64,000 nucleotides of DNA from Gymnogyps californianus (GCF_018139145.2 NW_026114301.1:62001-126000), one strand, 5' to 3'. Positions 10,391-21,772 are shown, counted from the stretch's first letter. Translations and numbers: made by a program. Notes: generated from the letters alone by a model not told the origin.

Positions 10391-11612
10391 TCAATCAATC
10401 AGCCCTGCTAGCTTGTGAGCAAAGACCCTCTTCCCCCTTTGAGAAAGGTGAATCCCATCCAATGCCAGCAGGCCTGGTGCCGTGTAGGTCATCCCATTAT
10501 CGAAAAACCCAAAATTGTGGCGGTGACACCAGCCACGGAGCCATGTATTAATAGACTGGGTCTGTCTGTTTCTTCCAATATCGCTGCCCGCAACTGGAAG
10601 GATAGAGGAAAAAATTACCTGTGCTCCGGATTCCCTTACCAACTGTCCCAAGGCCCTGAAGTCTCTTTTGATTGCCCTTGGGACTACACGTTGCGGCTTC
10701 ATCGCCACCCACATGGAAGAGCAATAATGGGTAATAGTCCGAGGGATGTACCACGCTAGGAAGTTTCCTAGTGATGTCCTTAACCCGGGCCCCAGGGAGG
10801 CAGCAGACTTCCCTAAGAGGAGGGTCTGTCCAGCATATTGGACCCTCTGTTCCCCTCAGAAGGGAGTCACCCACAACTATAACCCATCTTTTCTTCCTCG
10901 TGGAGGTGGTCGTGATACAGAGGGGTAGGTCTTTCTGACCTTGGCAACACCTCTGGTGGAGATGGACCATCATCCACATCATCCATTGACTGGCCTTCCA
11001 CATCCAGAGCCTCATACCTGTTGTACAGAGGCACCTGGGAAGGCGAGGTAGGCAAGGAGGGGGTTCGTCTGCCGCCCCGAGCGTGGACTTGCCTCCATTC
11101 ACTCCTTTCCTTTAAGCTACTGCCTTCAGCCTGGCGGGGAGAGGATACAGGATCCCCTTGATCTTGGTTTTTTCTGGTGGCTGTTCCTGTTTCTGTCTCA
11201 GGGAGGACAGAGCTTGGTTCCACCAGTCTATCTCTTTCTCAGACTCCCTGATGCTCCTTAACCTTTCTACTTCCTCTTGTAGCTCTGCCACCAGGCTGAG
11301 CAGATCATCCACCTGGTCACACCTCACACAGCTGTTCTCACTACTGCCATCCATTACCAGTGAAAGGCTCTGGCACTCCCTGCAGCCTGAGACCTGGACA
11401 GCTGCATGTTTTCATGGGAGCTCTGTCTGGGTTGCCACATCCATTCTGGTGAGTGCAGAGGACATCATAGCTTTCTGCCGGGTGGATACCATAGCTAAGC
11501 TCCTTCTGAGGGGGAGATGACCACCAACTGAACTCACCTCTTGAGCTGGTAGGGTGACTACACCCTTCCACGCAAACTGCCACACCACGCTCTGTTTGCC
11601 TGCTCTGGTCAC
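10391..11612 (-). pseudogene. CR1 ORF1: zinc-knuckle-like, coiled-coil and esterase-like protein, broken
   Basis: ORF1 of CR1 elements encodes an accessory protein. Established knowledge of the family includes PHD/zinc-finger and SGNH-type esterase domains. Here the frame from 11612 holds ATQTELP, then a stop where a tryptophan codon is likely, then CxxC pairs (GCREC near 11380, CVRC near 11325). A heptad-rich segment follows (LLSLVAELQEEVERLRSI, about 11310-11245). After frameshifts, the esterase-like part shows IVVGDSLLRG (block I Ser, about 10888-10862), NTWLRG, NFGFFDNG and DGIHLSQRGKR (block V Asp/His, about 10470-10435). At least two frameshifts and one nonsense codon make it inactive. 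Confidence 0.85.
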
Positions 11613-11619
11613 CAGCGCT

Positions 11620-11850
11620 CCCTAGGCTGCTTTTTATAGGTGTGGGCATGGCCGCGGTTGCTCTGGCAACGCCCAGGCCTCGTCAGCGTCTCGAGAGAGA
11701 GCTGCCAGCTCCTGGCAGGTCTCTTTGCTGCCCTGGCGTTTCCCTGCCTCAGGAAACCCCCCTGTGCGCCAAGATCTGCTGCTCCACTGCTGCTCCGCTG
11801 CGGATTGGGCTGGCTCCGGAGCAGCTCCCCTCGGTGATTGACTCCCTTCT
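11620..11850 (-). promoter_or_regulatory. GC-rich putative CR1 5' UTR/promoter region
   Basis: The sense strand upstream of ORF1 is GC-rich with several CpGs and ends near 11850 where group 4 LTR sequence begins. A TATAAAAAG-like string is at the complement of about 11630-11638. CR1 5' UTRs carry internal promoters in general, but promoter activity here is inference. Confidence 0.4.
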
Positions 11851-12332
11851 TCCCAGGGCAACTTCACTCCCAACTCTTCTATCTCCTCCCACCCTGAGTG
11901 GCACAGGGGGATGAGGAATGGGGGTTGCAGTCAGTTCATCACACGTTGTCTCTGCTGCTACTTCCTCCTCATGCTCTTCCCCTGCTCCAGCATGGGGTCC
12001 CACCCACGGGACACAGTCCTCCACAAACTTCTCCAGCGTGGGTCCTTCCCACGAACTGCAGTTCTTCATGAACTGCTCCAGCATGGGTCCTTTCCAGGGG
12101 GTACAGTCCTTCAGGAACGGACTGCTCCAGCATGGGTCCCCCACGGGGCCACACCTCCTGCCAGGAGCCTGCTCCAGCGTGGCTCTCAATGGGCTGCAGC
12201 TTCCTTCAGGGCACATCCACTCAGCTCCACAGGCTGCAAGGTGGATATCTGTTGCACCATTAACCTCCATGGGCTGCAGGGGAATAACCTGCTTCACCAT
12301 GGTCTTCACCACAGGCTGCAGGGGAATCTCTG
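11848..12332 (-). mobile_element. Group 4 LTR fragment (repeat array portion)
   Basis: This piece retains the repeat array and the segment toward AATAAA but has neither LTR end. In-frame 15-residue units (GPMLEQFMKNCSSWE, GPTLEKFVEDCVPWV) and PLQPMEV-type units are readable in one open frame. That frame runs from complement 12489 to 11749 and passes through CR1 sequence at both ends. It is sandwiched between CR1 5' sequence (left) and a CR1 ORF1 remnant (right). Confidence 0.75.
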
Positions 12333-12515
12333 AGGAAGACCCGGATGTGCTTTCAAGCGAAGCATCTGGGCCAACTGAACCTGAGCCACACCCTGACCCT
12401 GACCACCAGAAGGAAGCGTGGAGTGATAGTAGTGGGCAACTCCCTGCTGCAGGGGATGGAGGCACCGATCTGACGAACTGACCTGTCATCTAGAGAACTG
12501 TGGTGCTTGACAGGG
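12333..12515 (+). pseudogene. CR1 ORF1 remnant
   Basis: The plus strand reads a short esterase block I of CR1 ORF1 (RKRGVIVVGNSLLQGMEAP, about 12412-12470). The catalytic Ser motif GDS is changed to GNS, and a stop follows. No other CR1 part is attached. Confidence 0.65.
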
Positions 12516-13090
12516 GCCTGGATCCAGGTTGTTGTGGAAAGACCGCCAAACCCAAAATGCCTAGGAAAGTTTGTGTTTCTTTTTTGTTAGTTGGTGAGGA
12601 CATGTCTGTTATCTTATTCATCAGATCCATAGGGATGTGATGATGTCCATCTTGCCATTTTATTCCCCAAAACTGGATGTCCTGTGCAGGTCCTTTGACC
12701 TTGCTTTGTCTTATGGCAAAAGCAGCTTTCAGAAGGATCTGGATTATTCTTTTCCCTTTCTCCAACACTTCCTCTACTGTGTTGCCCCACACGATGATGT
12801 CATCGATGTATTGTAGATGTTCGGGGCTTCACCCTGTTCCAGTGCAGTCTGGATCAGTCCATGGCAAATGGTAGGGCTGTGCTTCCACCCCTGGGGCAGT
12901 CGGTTCCAGGTGTATTGGACACTCCTCCACCATGTAAGAGCAAACTATGGCCTGCACTCTGCTGCCAAAGGGATCGAGAAAAACGCATTGGCAATATCAA
13001 GTTTGGCATACCACTTGGCTGTGTTTGACTCCAGTTCATACTGGAGTTCTAACATGTCCGGAATGGCACCACTCATTCTTTGTCAGGCTC
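12516..13090 (-). pseudogene. ERV pol reverse transcriptase fragment
   Basis: The minus strand encodes the RT palm of the ERVL-like family. Motif A reads KLDIANAFFSIP with its aspartate (about 13011-12975). The HLQYIDDIIVWG motif C is intact (about 12823-12788), followed by the KVKGPAQDIQF thumb segment. The fragment breaks at about 12516, just after the KKETQTFLGIL connection. Upstream of IPDMLEL the N-terminal fingers are missing. Frameshifts separate motif A from motif C. It differs from the 16.5-kb copy, which has lost the motif A aspartate. Confidence 0.85.
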
Positions 13091-14620
13091 ACCTCAGCCT
13101 CCAGCACAGACAACTGTTGGGATCCCCTCTGTCACTCCAGGAATCCAGATGGTTTCCGCCCCCTTATACCTTGTTGGTCTTATACTTCTGTGGGTCTGAT
13201 GTACCAGGCCATCAGATCCACATAGTCCAGTAAACCTGGTTGTCCCTTTCCTCTGCCTGGCTGAAGGCAGGGCCCCTCTGTTCCCAGTTGGAGTTTTCAC
13301 TATCTGACCCCCTGCAATGCCAGATCAGAAGTCCCTTCACCAAAATCAAGAGAGGCGCTCTCAGCCCTTATATGTCTGAGGGATCTCTGGTTGCCTTCTA
13401 CCATCTCAATAGCAGCTGGACTTACAGGCTTCTTGAATGGCTCCTTCTTAGCAGCTGTCTTCCCACTCAGTTTGTGTATGCAGGCTTCTAGCTTAGAGGT
13501 AGGCTCACCATCCTACTTCCTCATGTCCTGCCCTGGTCATGCAAGAAGAACAAGAGAGTGCCACGTGGCATGCGCCTGGGCTCTCTTTCCCACCTGCAGC
13601 TGCAGGCTGTCTCCATGGGGCACTCCTGACAGCTAAGATGCTAGCCCGTGGGGACAAAGAGGGAGAATAATTTTCTTGAAAATCTAGGAGTTGTGGGGAC
13701 AGTGTCTTCATAGCTGATGTATCGAATTCTGACCAGTCCATCGTCACCAAGCTATTGGAATATGATGCTGGTGCATTTCAGACCAACTTCCTCCACATGG
13801 CCCATGTAAACTGGATGTCATCTGGATCTTTGGAGACCTGGTTGTCATCCAGGCCACTGTAGATGACTTCCAGCACCACTAATTCTCTCAGATATTGGAT
13901 GCCTTCCTCAGCAGTAGTCAACTTCCCTCGGTAATTTACAAAGATCATCCTTGAGGGGATAACTTGCCTTCTGCTTTGACAAGAGGCTGCAGATTGTTGC
14001 CCCTTTTTCAATCCCTTTGTTGATTCCCTGGTCCCTAGCAAGGGATCTCAGCTGCTGGACTTCCTCACCCTCTAATTCTTGACTGTTGGCCCCACTATCC
14101 CAGCATCAGAGCAATCAGGCAGCAATCTGCTCACCTGGCTGGCAGCTGTAACCTTTCCACATATCTTGCAGCTCACTCAGGGATAGGAACTGAGTGGTTT
14201 CTGACTCGTTTATGGTTTCTGTTTCTTCCCCTCCTGTTCTTGTGGCTGCTCTGCTGCAGAAAATGCTGCCTCTTCTGAGTCTTCCTCCTGCTCCCTCTTA
14301 TGAGGAGCTTCTTCCTCCCTTTCTAACTGAGCTGACTTCCGCTTCCATTGTTTCTTCTTGACTACAGGAGCAACTGTTATAGTCGAGGGTTGGGTCTCTG
14401 GCTTAGCCACAGTGTCTGTTTGTATGTCCTCAGATCCAGAAACCCTCTTGCTCCCTTGAGGGTGCTGGACAGAGGCTCGGTAAATGTAGGCTGGACCCCA
14501 GCACAGTGCTAGAATTTGTGTCTCTCTGGTATAGACAAGGCATCCTTTCTTCAAGTGTTCTGCCACTTCAACAGGATTCTGCACCTGTTCATGTGTGATG
14601 TCCCAGACCATCAGAGGTGA
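13091..14620 (-). pseudogene. Probable ERV gag/protease region, degenerate
   Basis: This lies upstream (sense) of RT in the same orientation. It holds three open pieces: complement 14611-14210 (Lys/Glu-rich, 133 codons, start VWDITHEQVQNP), complement 14041-13778 (LRELVVLEVIYSGLDDNQVSKDPDD, capsid-like by position) and complement 13750-13505. I do not see a clear DTG/DSG protease motif or a CCHC box. Gag assignment rests on position and on collinearity with RT, so it is moderate only. Confidence 0.5.
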
Positions 14621-14969
14621 AAATCACTCTAGGCACCTGCCCAAATTCTCCCACGCACCTTGCCCCTGTGACCAGCCTGCCTCAGGGCACATCCCTGTGT
14701 GGCATTCCCAAACAGATGGTTAACCTTACAAACAGCCAAAATCAGACTCACGGCACACACCAATATGAACATTCAGATTATGTAAGGATGTTCAAGAAAA
14801 TGAAGGGCCATTATAACAAGACAGCAGACATCTATCTTGGAGGAGAAGGCAGCACAAGCGCCATTCTTCATTTCCCCCACAAATTGTCTCGAAAAGAGGA
14901 GAAAAGTGTAATTGTTAATTGTCTCCACAAGATGGTTCCTGGAGTACTCGGACAGTGATGCAAAGGCAG
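14621..14969 (-). other. ERV leader-like sequence between LTR and gag region
   Basis: This unrecognised 350-bp stretch sits between the truncated 5' LTR and the gag-like frames in the same orientation, where a retroviral leader would be. The 113-codon plus-strand frame here (14617-14958) has no recognisable features. No primer-binding site can be placed because the LTR 3' end is missing. Confidence 0.35.
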
Positions 14970-15330
14970 TCACTCACCACCTCCCACCAGCAGACTGATG
15001 CCCAGGCAGTCTCTGAGCGACAGCCACCTTGGAAAGACTACCCCCCAGTTTTATTGCTGATCATGATGATATAGGGCATGGAATATCCCTTTGGTCAGTT
15101 TGGGTCAGCTGTCCTGGCTGTGTCCCCTCCCAGCCTCTTGTGCACCCCCAGCCTTCTTGCTGCAGGGGACTGAGTGAGAAACAAAGGCCTTGATGCTGTG
15201 CAAGCACTGTTCAGCAATAGCCAAAGCATTGGTGTGTTATATCAACACTGTTTTGGTCACAAATTCAAAGCACAGCATCGTATGGACTGCTATGAATAAA
15301 ATTAACTCTATCCCGGCCAGACCCAGTGCA
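14970..15330 (-). mobile_element. Truncated group 2/3 LTR (5' LTR of the gag-RT fragment)
   Basis: The sense strand starts at 15330 (TGCACTGGGTCTGGCCGGG) and runs left through the GGATATTCCATGCCC box to the region after the TATA-like box. It is lost at about 14970, so about 230 bp of LTR 3' sequence is missing. It is correctly placed and oriented to be the 5' LTR of the gag-RT fragment on its left. Confidence 0.65.
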
Positions 15331-15976
15331 TGGGAAGAATCCCATGGGATACAGCCTTGGAGATAAGAGGGGTGCAGGAGAGCTGGTTGATATTCAAGAA
15401 TCACTTCCTCCAAGCTCAATAATAATCCATCCCAATGAGCTGGAAATCAAGCAAAGGCAACAGGAGGCCTTCATGAATAAACAAGGAACTCCTGACTAAA
15501 CTCAGACATAAAAAGGAAGTGTACAAGAGGTGGAAGTAGGGGCAGGTGACCAAGGGGGAATATAGAGATACTGTGTGATCATGCAGGGATGGCGTTAGGA
15601 AAGCCAGAGCCCACCTGGAGTTGAATCTGGTAAGGGATGTGAAGAGCAACAAGAAAGGATCCTACAAGTACATCAAGAAAAAAAGGAAGGCTAGGGAAAA
15701 TGTGGGGCTGCTGCTGAATGGGGCAGGACCCCTGGTCACAAAGGACAAGGAAAAGGCTGAGGTACTCAGTCTTCACTGTTAAGAATGACCTTTGTGAATC
15801 CCAGGACCCTGAGACCATACAGAAAGTCTGGAGCAAGGAAGACTTACCCTCAGTGGACGAGGACCAGGGAACACTTAAACAAGCTGGATATACATAAATC
15901 CATAGGGCCCAACGGGATGCACCCATGAGTGCTGAGGGAGCTGGCGGATGTCATTGCAAGGCCACTCTCAATAATT
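15331..15976 (+). pseudogene. CR1 ORF2 linker, first half of a split CR1
   Basis: This is the plus-strand CR1 linker between endonuclease and RT (RKARAHLELNLVRDVKSNKKGSYKYI, then GPNGMHP and LRELADVIARPLSII). Stops and frameshifts are present. It continues at 18913 after a 2.9-kb composite insertion. Confidence 0.85.
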
Positions 15977-16564
15977 TGTATTGGGTCTAGCTGAGATGGA
16001 GTTAATTTTCCCCATAGCAGCCCTCATAGTGCTGTGCTCTGTATTGGTAGCTAGAAAGGTGTTGATAACACACCAGTGTTTTGGCTACTGCTGAGCAGTG
16101 CTCCCACAGCATCAAGGCTGTCTCTCCAACATTGCCCCCCACCCTCACCAGTAGGCTGGGGGTGGGCAAGATCTTGGGAGGGGACATAGTCAGGACAGCT
16201 GACCCAAACTGACCAAAGGGATATTCCATACCATATGATGTCTGCTCAGCATAAAAGCTAGGAGAAGGAGGAGGAAGCGGGGGGCATTCGTTATTTACAT
16301 TTGTCTTCTGGAGCAACTACTACGCATACTGAAGCCCTATTTCCTGGGAAGTGGCCGAACATCGCCTGCTGATGGGAAGTAGAGAATAAAATATTTTGTT
16401 TTCCTTTGCTTTCGCGCGCGACCTTTGCTTTTGCTTTATTAAACTGTCTTTATCTCGACCTACGAGCCTTTTGTTTTATTTTCTCCCCCTGTCCAGTTGA
16501 GGAGGGGGAGTGATAGAGCAGCTTTGGTGGGCACCTGGCATCCAGCCAGGGTCAACCCACCACA
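15977..16564 (+). mobile_element. Group 3 LTR
   Basis: A 588-bp LTR beginning TGTATTGGGTCTAGCTGAG and ending CAACCCACCACA, with the GATATTCCATACCATATGATG box and a CATAAAAGC TATA-like box near 16250. ATTAAACTGTCTTTATCTC carries the presumed poly(A) signal (about 16437). No TSD is visible because CR1 lies on its left and oppositely oriented ERV pol on its right. Confidence 0.85.
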
Positions 16565-17770
16565 CCCAGTCGAGCTCATTGCGTGATCAACGCTACCCAC
16601 TTACTCCACGTAGCACTGGTTGTGTGGTGTGTAGAGGGGATGTTTCCTTTGAACATCCAGTGTAGCACGGGCAATCGTGGTGCCAAGAGGAGATATGCTT
16701 CTGTACCAACAACTTCTGAAGCGGCTCGAACCCCCTCATATGCTGCTAGTATCTCTTTTTCAGTCGGGGTGTAGTGGGCTTCTGATCCTCGATACCCCCA
16801 GCTCCAAAACCCTAATGGTCGACCTCGGGTTTCTCCTGGTGTTTTCTGCCAGAGATTCCAAGTGAGACCATGCTCCCCAGCTGCAGTGTAGAGTACATTT
16901 TGCACAGCTGGTCCTGTCCAGACAGGCCCAAGAGCTACCGCACGAGCTATTTCCTGTTTGATCTGCTCAAAGGCTTGTTGTTGCTCAAGGCCCCACTCAA
17001 AATAGTTCTTCTTTCGGGTCACTCGATAGAGAGGGCTCACAAGCTGACTATAACCTGGAATATGCATTCTCCAGAACCCCACAAGGCCTAGGAAAGCTTG
17101 TGTTTCCTTCTTGTTAGCTGGTGGGGACATAGTTGCTATCTTGTTGACCACATCCATAGGCACATGACTGTGTCCATCCTGCCATTTTATTCCTAAGAAC
17201 TGAATCTCCTGTGCAGGTCCCTTGACCTTGCTTCTTTTTATGGTGAAACCAGCTTTCAGAAGAATCTGAATTACTCTTTTTCCCTTCTCAAACACTTCTT
17301 CTGCCTTGTTGCCCCACACGATGATGTCATCGATGTATTGTAGATGTTCAGGGGCATTACCCTGTTCCAGTGCAGTTTGGATTAGTCCATGACAAATGGT
17401 AGGGCTGTGCTTCCACCCCTGGGGCAGTCGATTCCAGGTGTATTGGGCATCCCTCCACATGAAAGCAAACTGTGGCCTGCATTCTGCTGCCGAAGGAATT
17501 GAGAAAAACACATTGGCAATGATGGCAATTGTAGCATACCACTTGAGTGCCTTCGACTGCAGTTCATATTGGAGCTCTAACATGTCTGGTACAGCAGCAC
17601 TCAGTGGTGGCGTGACTTCATTCAGACCACGATAGTCTACTGTTAACCTCCACCCTCTGTCAGACTTTTGCACTGGCCTTATGGGACTATTGAAAGGTGA
17701 GTGAGTCTTGCTGATGACTCCTTGGCTCTCCAGTTGATGAATCAGCTCATGGATGGGAGCCAAAAAGGAC
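16565..17770 (-). pseudogene. ERV pol: reverse transcriptase to RNase H, open frame but catalytic Asp lost
   Basis: A 443-codon open frame (complement 17907-16576) contains, after about 45 LTR-derived residues, an ERVL-like RT (LTVDYRGLN, LPQGWKHSP, YIDDIIVWG, FLGLVGFWR, HIPGYSQ) and the start of RNase H (LLLAPRLPVL, WSKWVALITQ). Motif A reads TIAIIANVFFSIP, whereas the sister copy at 12.5 kb reads KLDIANAFFSIP. The aspartate is gone and one codon is added, so polymerase activity is not expected despite the open frame and intact YIDD. The 5' end is fused to a group 4 LTR at 17771 and the 3' end is cut at 16565. Gag, protease and integrase are absent. Confidence 0.9.
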
Positions 17771-18912
17771 TGTGGTGGGTTGACCCTGGCTGGATGCCAG
17801 GTGCCCACCAAAGCTGCTCTATCACTCCCCCTCCTCAACGGGACAGGGGGAGAAAATATAACGAAAGGCTCATGGGTCGAGATAAGGACAGGGAGAGTAC
17901 TCAGCAATTACCATCATGGGCAAAACAGACTCGACTTGGGGAAAAAATTAATTTAATTCATTACTAGTCAAATCAGAGTAGAGTAGGATAATGAGAAATA
18001 AAACCAAATCTTAAAAAACACCTTCCCCCCACCCCTCCTTTCTTCCCGGGCTTAACTTTACTCCTGAGTTTCTCTACCTCCTCCCCCCGAGCGGCACAGG
18101 GGGATGGGGAATGGGGGTTTCAGTCAGTTCATCACTTGTTGTTTCTGCTGCTCCTTCCTCCTCAGGGGGAGGACTCCTCACGCTCTTCCCCTGCTCCACT
18201 ATGGGGTCCCTCCCATGGGAGACAGTCCTCCATGAACTTCTCCAACATGAGTCCTTCCCACGGGCTGCAGTTCTTCACAAACTGCTCCAGCATGGGTCCT
18301 TTCCACGGGGTGCAGTCCTTCAGGAACAGACTGCTCCAGCGTGGGTCACAAGTCCTGCCAGCAAACCTGCTCCAGTGTGGGCTCCTCTCTCCATGGGTCC
18401 GCAGGTCCTGCCAGGAGCCTGCTCCAGTGCGGGCTTCCCATGGGGTCACAGCCTCCTTCGGGCATCCACCTGCTCCAGCATGGGGTCCTCCACAGGCTGC
18501 AGGTGGATATCTGCTCCACCGTGGACCTCCATGGGCTGCAGGGGGACAGCCTGCCTCACCATGGTCTTCACCACAGGCTGCAGGGGAATCTCTGCTGCGG
18601 CGCCTGGACCACCTCCTCCCCCTCCTTCTTCCCTGACCTTGGTGTCTGCAGAGTTGTTTCTCTCACATCTTCTCACTCCTCTCTCCGGCTGCAATTGCTA
18701 CTCCCCTAACTTCTTTTCCCTTTCTTAAATATGTTATCACAGAGGTGCTACCACCGTCACTGATTGGCTCGACCTTGGCCAGCAGCGGGTCTGACTTGGA
18801 GCCGACTGGCATTGGCTTTATCAGACATAGGGGATGCTTCTAGCAGCTTCTCACAGAAGCCACCCCTGTAGCCCCCCCTGCTACCAAAACCTTGCCATGC
18901 AAACCCAATACA
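17771..18912 (-). mobile_element. Group 4 long LTR upstream of the RT frame
   Basis: A 1142-bp LTR (sense start at 18912, TGTATTGGGTTTGCATGGC; sense end at 17771, CAACCCACCACA). The TATTTAAG-type TATA box is at the complement of about 18725-18735. The repeat array holds open frames complement 18694-18446 and 18449-18162, and an AATTAAATTAATT region precedes U5. It points into the RT frame at 17770, so LTR and pol are in the same orientation with no leader or gag between. No matching TSD is found (AGGAC left, TTATC right). Confidence 0.88.
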
Positions 18913-20966
18913 TTATCTTTGAAAGGTCATGGTGATTGGGAGAGGTACCTGAGAACTGGAGGAAAGCAAATGTCACTCCTATCTTCAAGAAGGGCAAGAA
19001 GGAGGACCCAGGGAACTACAGGCTGGTCAGCCTCACCTCAATCCTTGGGAAGGTGATGGAGCAGCTAATCTTGGAAACCATTTCCAGGCACATGAAGGAC
19101 AAGAAACTCATCAGGAGTAGTCAACATGGATTTACAAAGGTGAAAGGGGAAATCAGCCTTATAGCCTATGATGAGGTAACTAGCTTGGGGGGATGAGGGG
19201 AGAGCAGTGAATGTTGTTTATCTCTACTTTAGTAAGGCTTTTGACACTGTTTCCCATAACATCCTCATAGACAAGCTGATGAAGTATAGAAAAGATAAGT
19301 GGAAACTGAGGTGGATTGAAAACTGGCTGAACAGACGGGCTTAGAGGTTTGTTATCAGCAGCAGGCCAAGAACTAGTGGTGTATTCCAGGGGTCAATACT
19401 CTTTAACATTTTCATTAATGGTCTGGATGATGGGGCAGAGTGTACCCTCAGTAAGTTTGCAGATGATGTCAAACTGGGAGGAGTGGCTGGTTCAACAGAT
19501 GACTGCACTGCCATTCAGAGGCACCTGGAAAGGCTGGAGAACAGGGCAGAGAGGAACCTCATGAAGTTCAGCTAACAGAAATGCCAAGCTCTGCATCTGG
19601 GGAGGAACAACCCCATGCACCAGTATATGCTGAGGGCGACCCAGCTGGAAAGCAGCTTTGCAGAAAAGGACCTTGGGGGGCTCCTGGTAGACACCAAGTT
19701 GAACATGAGCCGACAATGTGCCCTTGCCGCAAAGAAGGCTAATGGTATCCTGGGCTGCATTAGGAGGAGTGTAGCCAACAGGTCGAGGGAGGTGATCCTT
19801 TCCCTTCTCTCAGCACTGATGAGGCCACACCTGGAGTCCTGTGTCCATGTCCTGGTTTCAGCTGGGACAGAGTTAACTTTCTTTTTAGTAGCTGGTACAG
19901 TGCTGTGTTTTGGATTTAGTGTGAGAATAATGTTGATAACACTCTGATGTTTGAGTTGTTGCTAAGTAGCACTTATCTTAAGCCAAGGACCTTTCAGTTT
20001 CCCATGCTCTGCCAGCAAGCAGGTGTGCAAGAAGCTGGGAGGGAGCATAGCTGGGGCAGCTGACCTGAACTAGCCAAAGGGGTATTCCATACCATGGAAC
20101 ATCATGCTCAGTATATAAACAGGGGGGAGTTGGCCGGGAGGCGCGGATCACGGCTCGGGAAGTAACTGGGCATTGGTCAGCGGGTGGTGAGCAATTGCAT
20201 TGTGCATCACTGGTTTTTTTTCTCCCCCCCCTTCCTTTTTTTTTGTCATATTCCTTTTCATTACTATTATAATTATTATTATATTTCATTATTACTATTG
20301 TTAGTATTATATTTTACTTTAGTTATTAAACTGTTCTTATTTCAACCCACGAGTTTTACTTATTTTTTTCCTTTCCTCCTCCTCACCCCACTGGGAGGGG
20401 GGAGGGGGAAACGGCTGTGTGGTGCTTAGTTGCTGACTGGGGTTAAACCACGACAGTCCAGTTCTGGGCTCCTCAGTACAAGAGAGACATGGACATACTG
20501 GAGAGAGTCCAGCAAAGGGCCACAAAGATGATTAAGGGACTGGACCATCTCTCCTATGAGGAAAGGCTGAGAGAGCTGGGACTGTTTAGCCTAGAGAAGA
20601 GAAGGCTCAGGGGGGATCTCATCAATGTATATAAATATCTGAAAGGAGGATGTAAAGAAGAGGGAGCCAGGTTCTTTCCATTGGTGTCCAGTGACAGGAC
20701 AAGAAGCAATGGGCACAAACTGAAACACAGAAGGTTCCGCCTGAACATCAGGAAACCCTTTTTTACAGTGAGGGTGACTGAGCCCTGGAACAGGTTTCCC
20801 AAAGTGGTTGTGGAGTCTCCATCCATGGAGATATTCAAAATGCATCTGGACATAGTCCTGGGCAACCGGCCCTAGCTGACCCTGCTTGAGCAAGGGGGGT
20901 GGACAAGATGACCTCCAGAGGTCCCGTCCAACCTCAACTACTCTTTGATTCTGTGATTCTGTGTTA
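18913..20966 (+). pseudogene. CR1 ORF2 RT and 3' end, second half of a split CR1
   Basis: RT resumes with [35 protein letters not shown], a degraded motif A region and FADDVKLGG (intact motif C, about 19456-19482). The element is split by an LTR at 19848-20455 within [15 protein letters not shown]. It continues through the [19 protein letters not shown] and [13 protein letters not shown] thumb to complete ORF2 at about 20875. A short 3' UTR ends in GATTCTGTGATTCTGTG (about 20947-20964), the terminal octamer repeat typical of CR1. Stops and frameshifts occur near 19200-19400. Confidence 0.9.
19848..20455 (+). mobile_element. Group 1 solo LTR in CR1, TSD GTCCA
   Basis: A 608-bp LTR (TGTCCTGGTTTCAG to AACCACGACA) with perfect TSD GTCCA at 19843-19847 and 20456-20460. 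TATATAAA is at 20112-20119 and ATTAAACTGTTCTTATTTC is at about 20325. Confidence 0.93.
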
Positions 20967-21772
20967 TTTATAGCTAGCTTTCACTGTTTGTTTTCAGATC
21001 ATGTGATCAAAGGTAAGAATTCCAGGCCAAGAACACAGCTTAAAATTGTAGACAGTTGAAAGTTATTGGTGTGTAAAAAGGGTCTGTAAAATATCCAATG
21101 TGAAAAATATTAATCTTGTAGCAGTTCAAAACAGACACTGAGGATTTATTTTCTGGGCTGAGACCTAGTGTGGAAAATGTGAGTTCTAAAGGTATTTTAT
21201 AAAGCAGTAAGGAGTCCTTGTTGCTCATACAAGGGAATAATTTCAGCTCTTGCTAGACTGAGCTTTGTAAAAGGAAATTTGCCTGAATGTGACTGATTGT
21301 TGCTCTGTGCTGTCATTAATAGTAAAACATGCAGGAGCAATATTTTACAGATCCTAGTAACATACATTCCCAAAATATTTTGGTCAGTAAATAACAGAGT
21401 TTCTGGATGGTGAAAGTGCTGATCTGAAAAGATATAATTTTTTTCAAATCAGGGCAGTGAGCTATTGGAAGAGTAGGAAAAAAGATTAAGATGTTCTCAT
21501 GTTCCTTAAGCCATGCTGAATGTTGCTAGAATACTTGTGAAAGCATTTTTATTATTCTCTTCCTAAATTACCTTAAGTATCTGCAGATCGCTTTATAGAG
21601 GTGATGCTTTCAGCTTGATATTTAAAGTTGATCTTGATAATTTAAAAATATAGTTTAAATATATTGTGTGCTCCTTCATAAAAGGTTTGTTCCAATCATG
21701 TACCAGGAGTCTGAAGACAGGTGATGGCCTAATACAGTTTTTATGGGCTGCTTTTCAAAGAATATCCATATA
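20967..21772. other. AT-rich unassigned sequence
   Basis: About 800 bp of AT-rich, single-copy-looking DNA between the CR1 3' end and the next LTR. No convincing coding frame or repeat was seen. Confidence 0.5.

Larger units (their letters stand above)
7186..11850 (-). mobile_element. CR1 LINE, near full length, split by an LTR
   Basis: This is the most complete CR1 in the window. In sense order (right to left) it shows a GC-rich 5' region (about 11850-11620), ORF1 (about 11612-10391), the ORF2 endonuclease (9576-8641), the linker (8542-8249) and RT (8000-7186). The 3' thumb, 3' UTR and terminal octamer repeats are missing because the element stops at LVYW, where the group 4 LTR begins. A group 1 LTR occupies 9720-10305 between ORF1 and ORF2. 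Without that LTR the CR1 spans about 4.1 kb, close to the roughly 4.5 kb of full-length avian CR1 as generally known. Confidence 0.9.

Noticed and set aside
14617..14958. 113-codon plus-strand frame
   Set aside because: It is antisense to the ERV leader region and has no known motif.
18136..18728. Plus-strand frames of 166-205 codons across the group 4 LTR (similar ones at 11.9, 48.0 and 62.3 kb)
   Set aside because: These are on the antisense strand of the LTR array. The sense frame with in-frame units is the better candidate, and the antisense openness is a by-product of triplet-periodic repeats.
15977..18912. Complete provirus between a 5' and 3' LTR
   Set aside because: The LTRs are of different groups and opposite orientation, and only an RT/RNase H piece lies between them.
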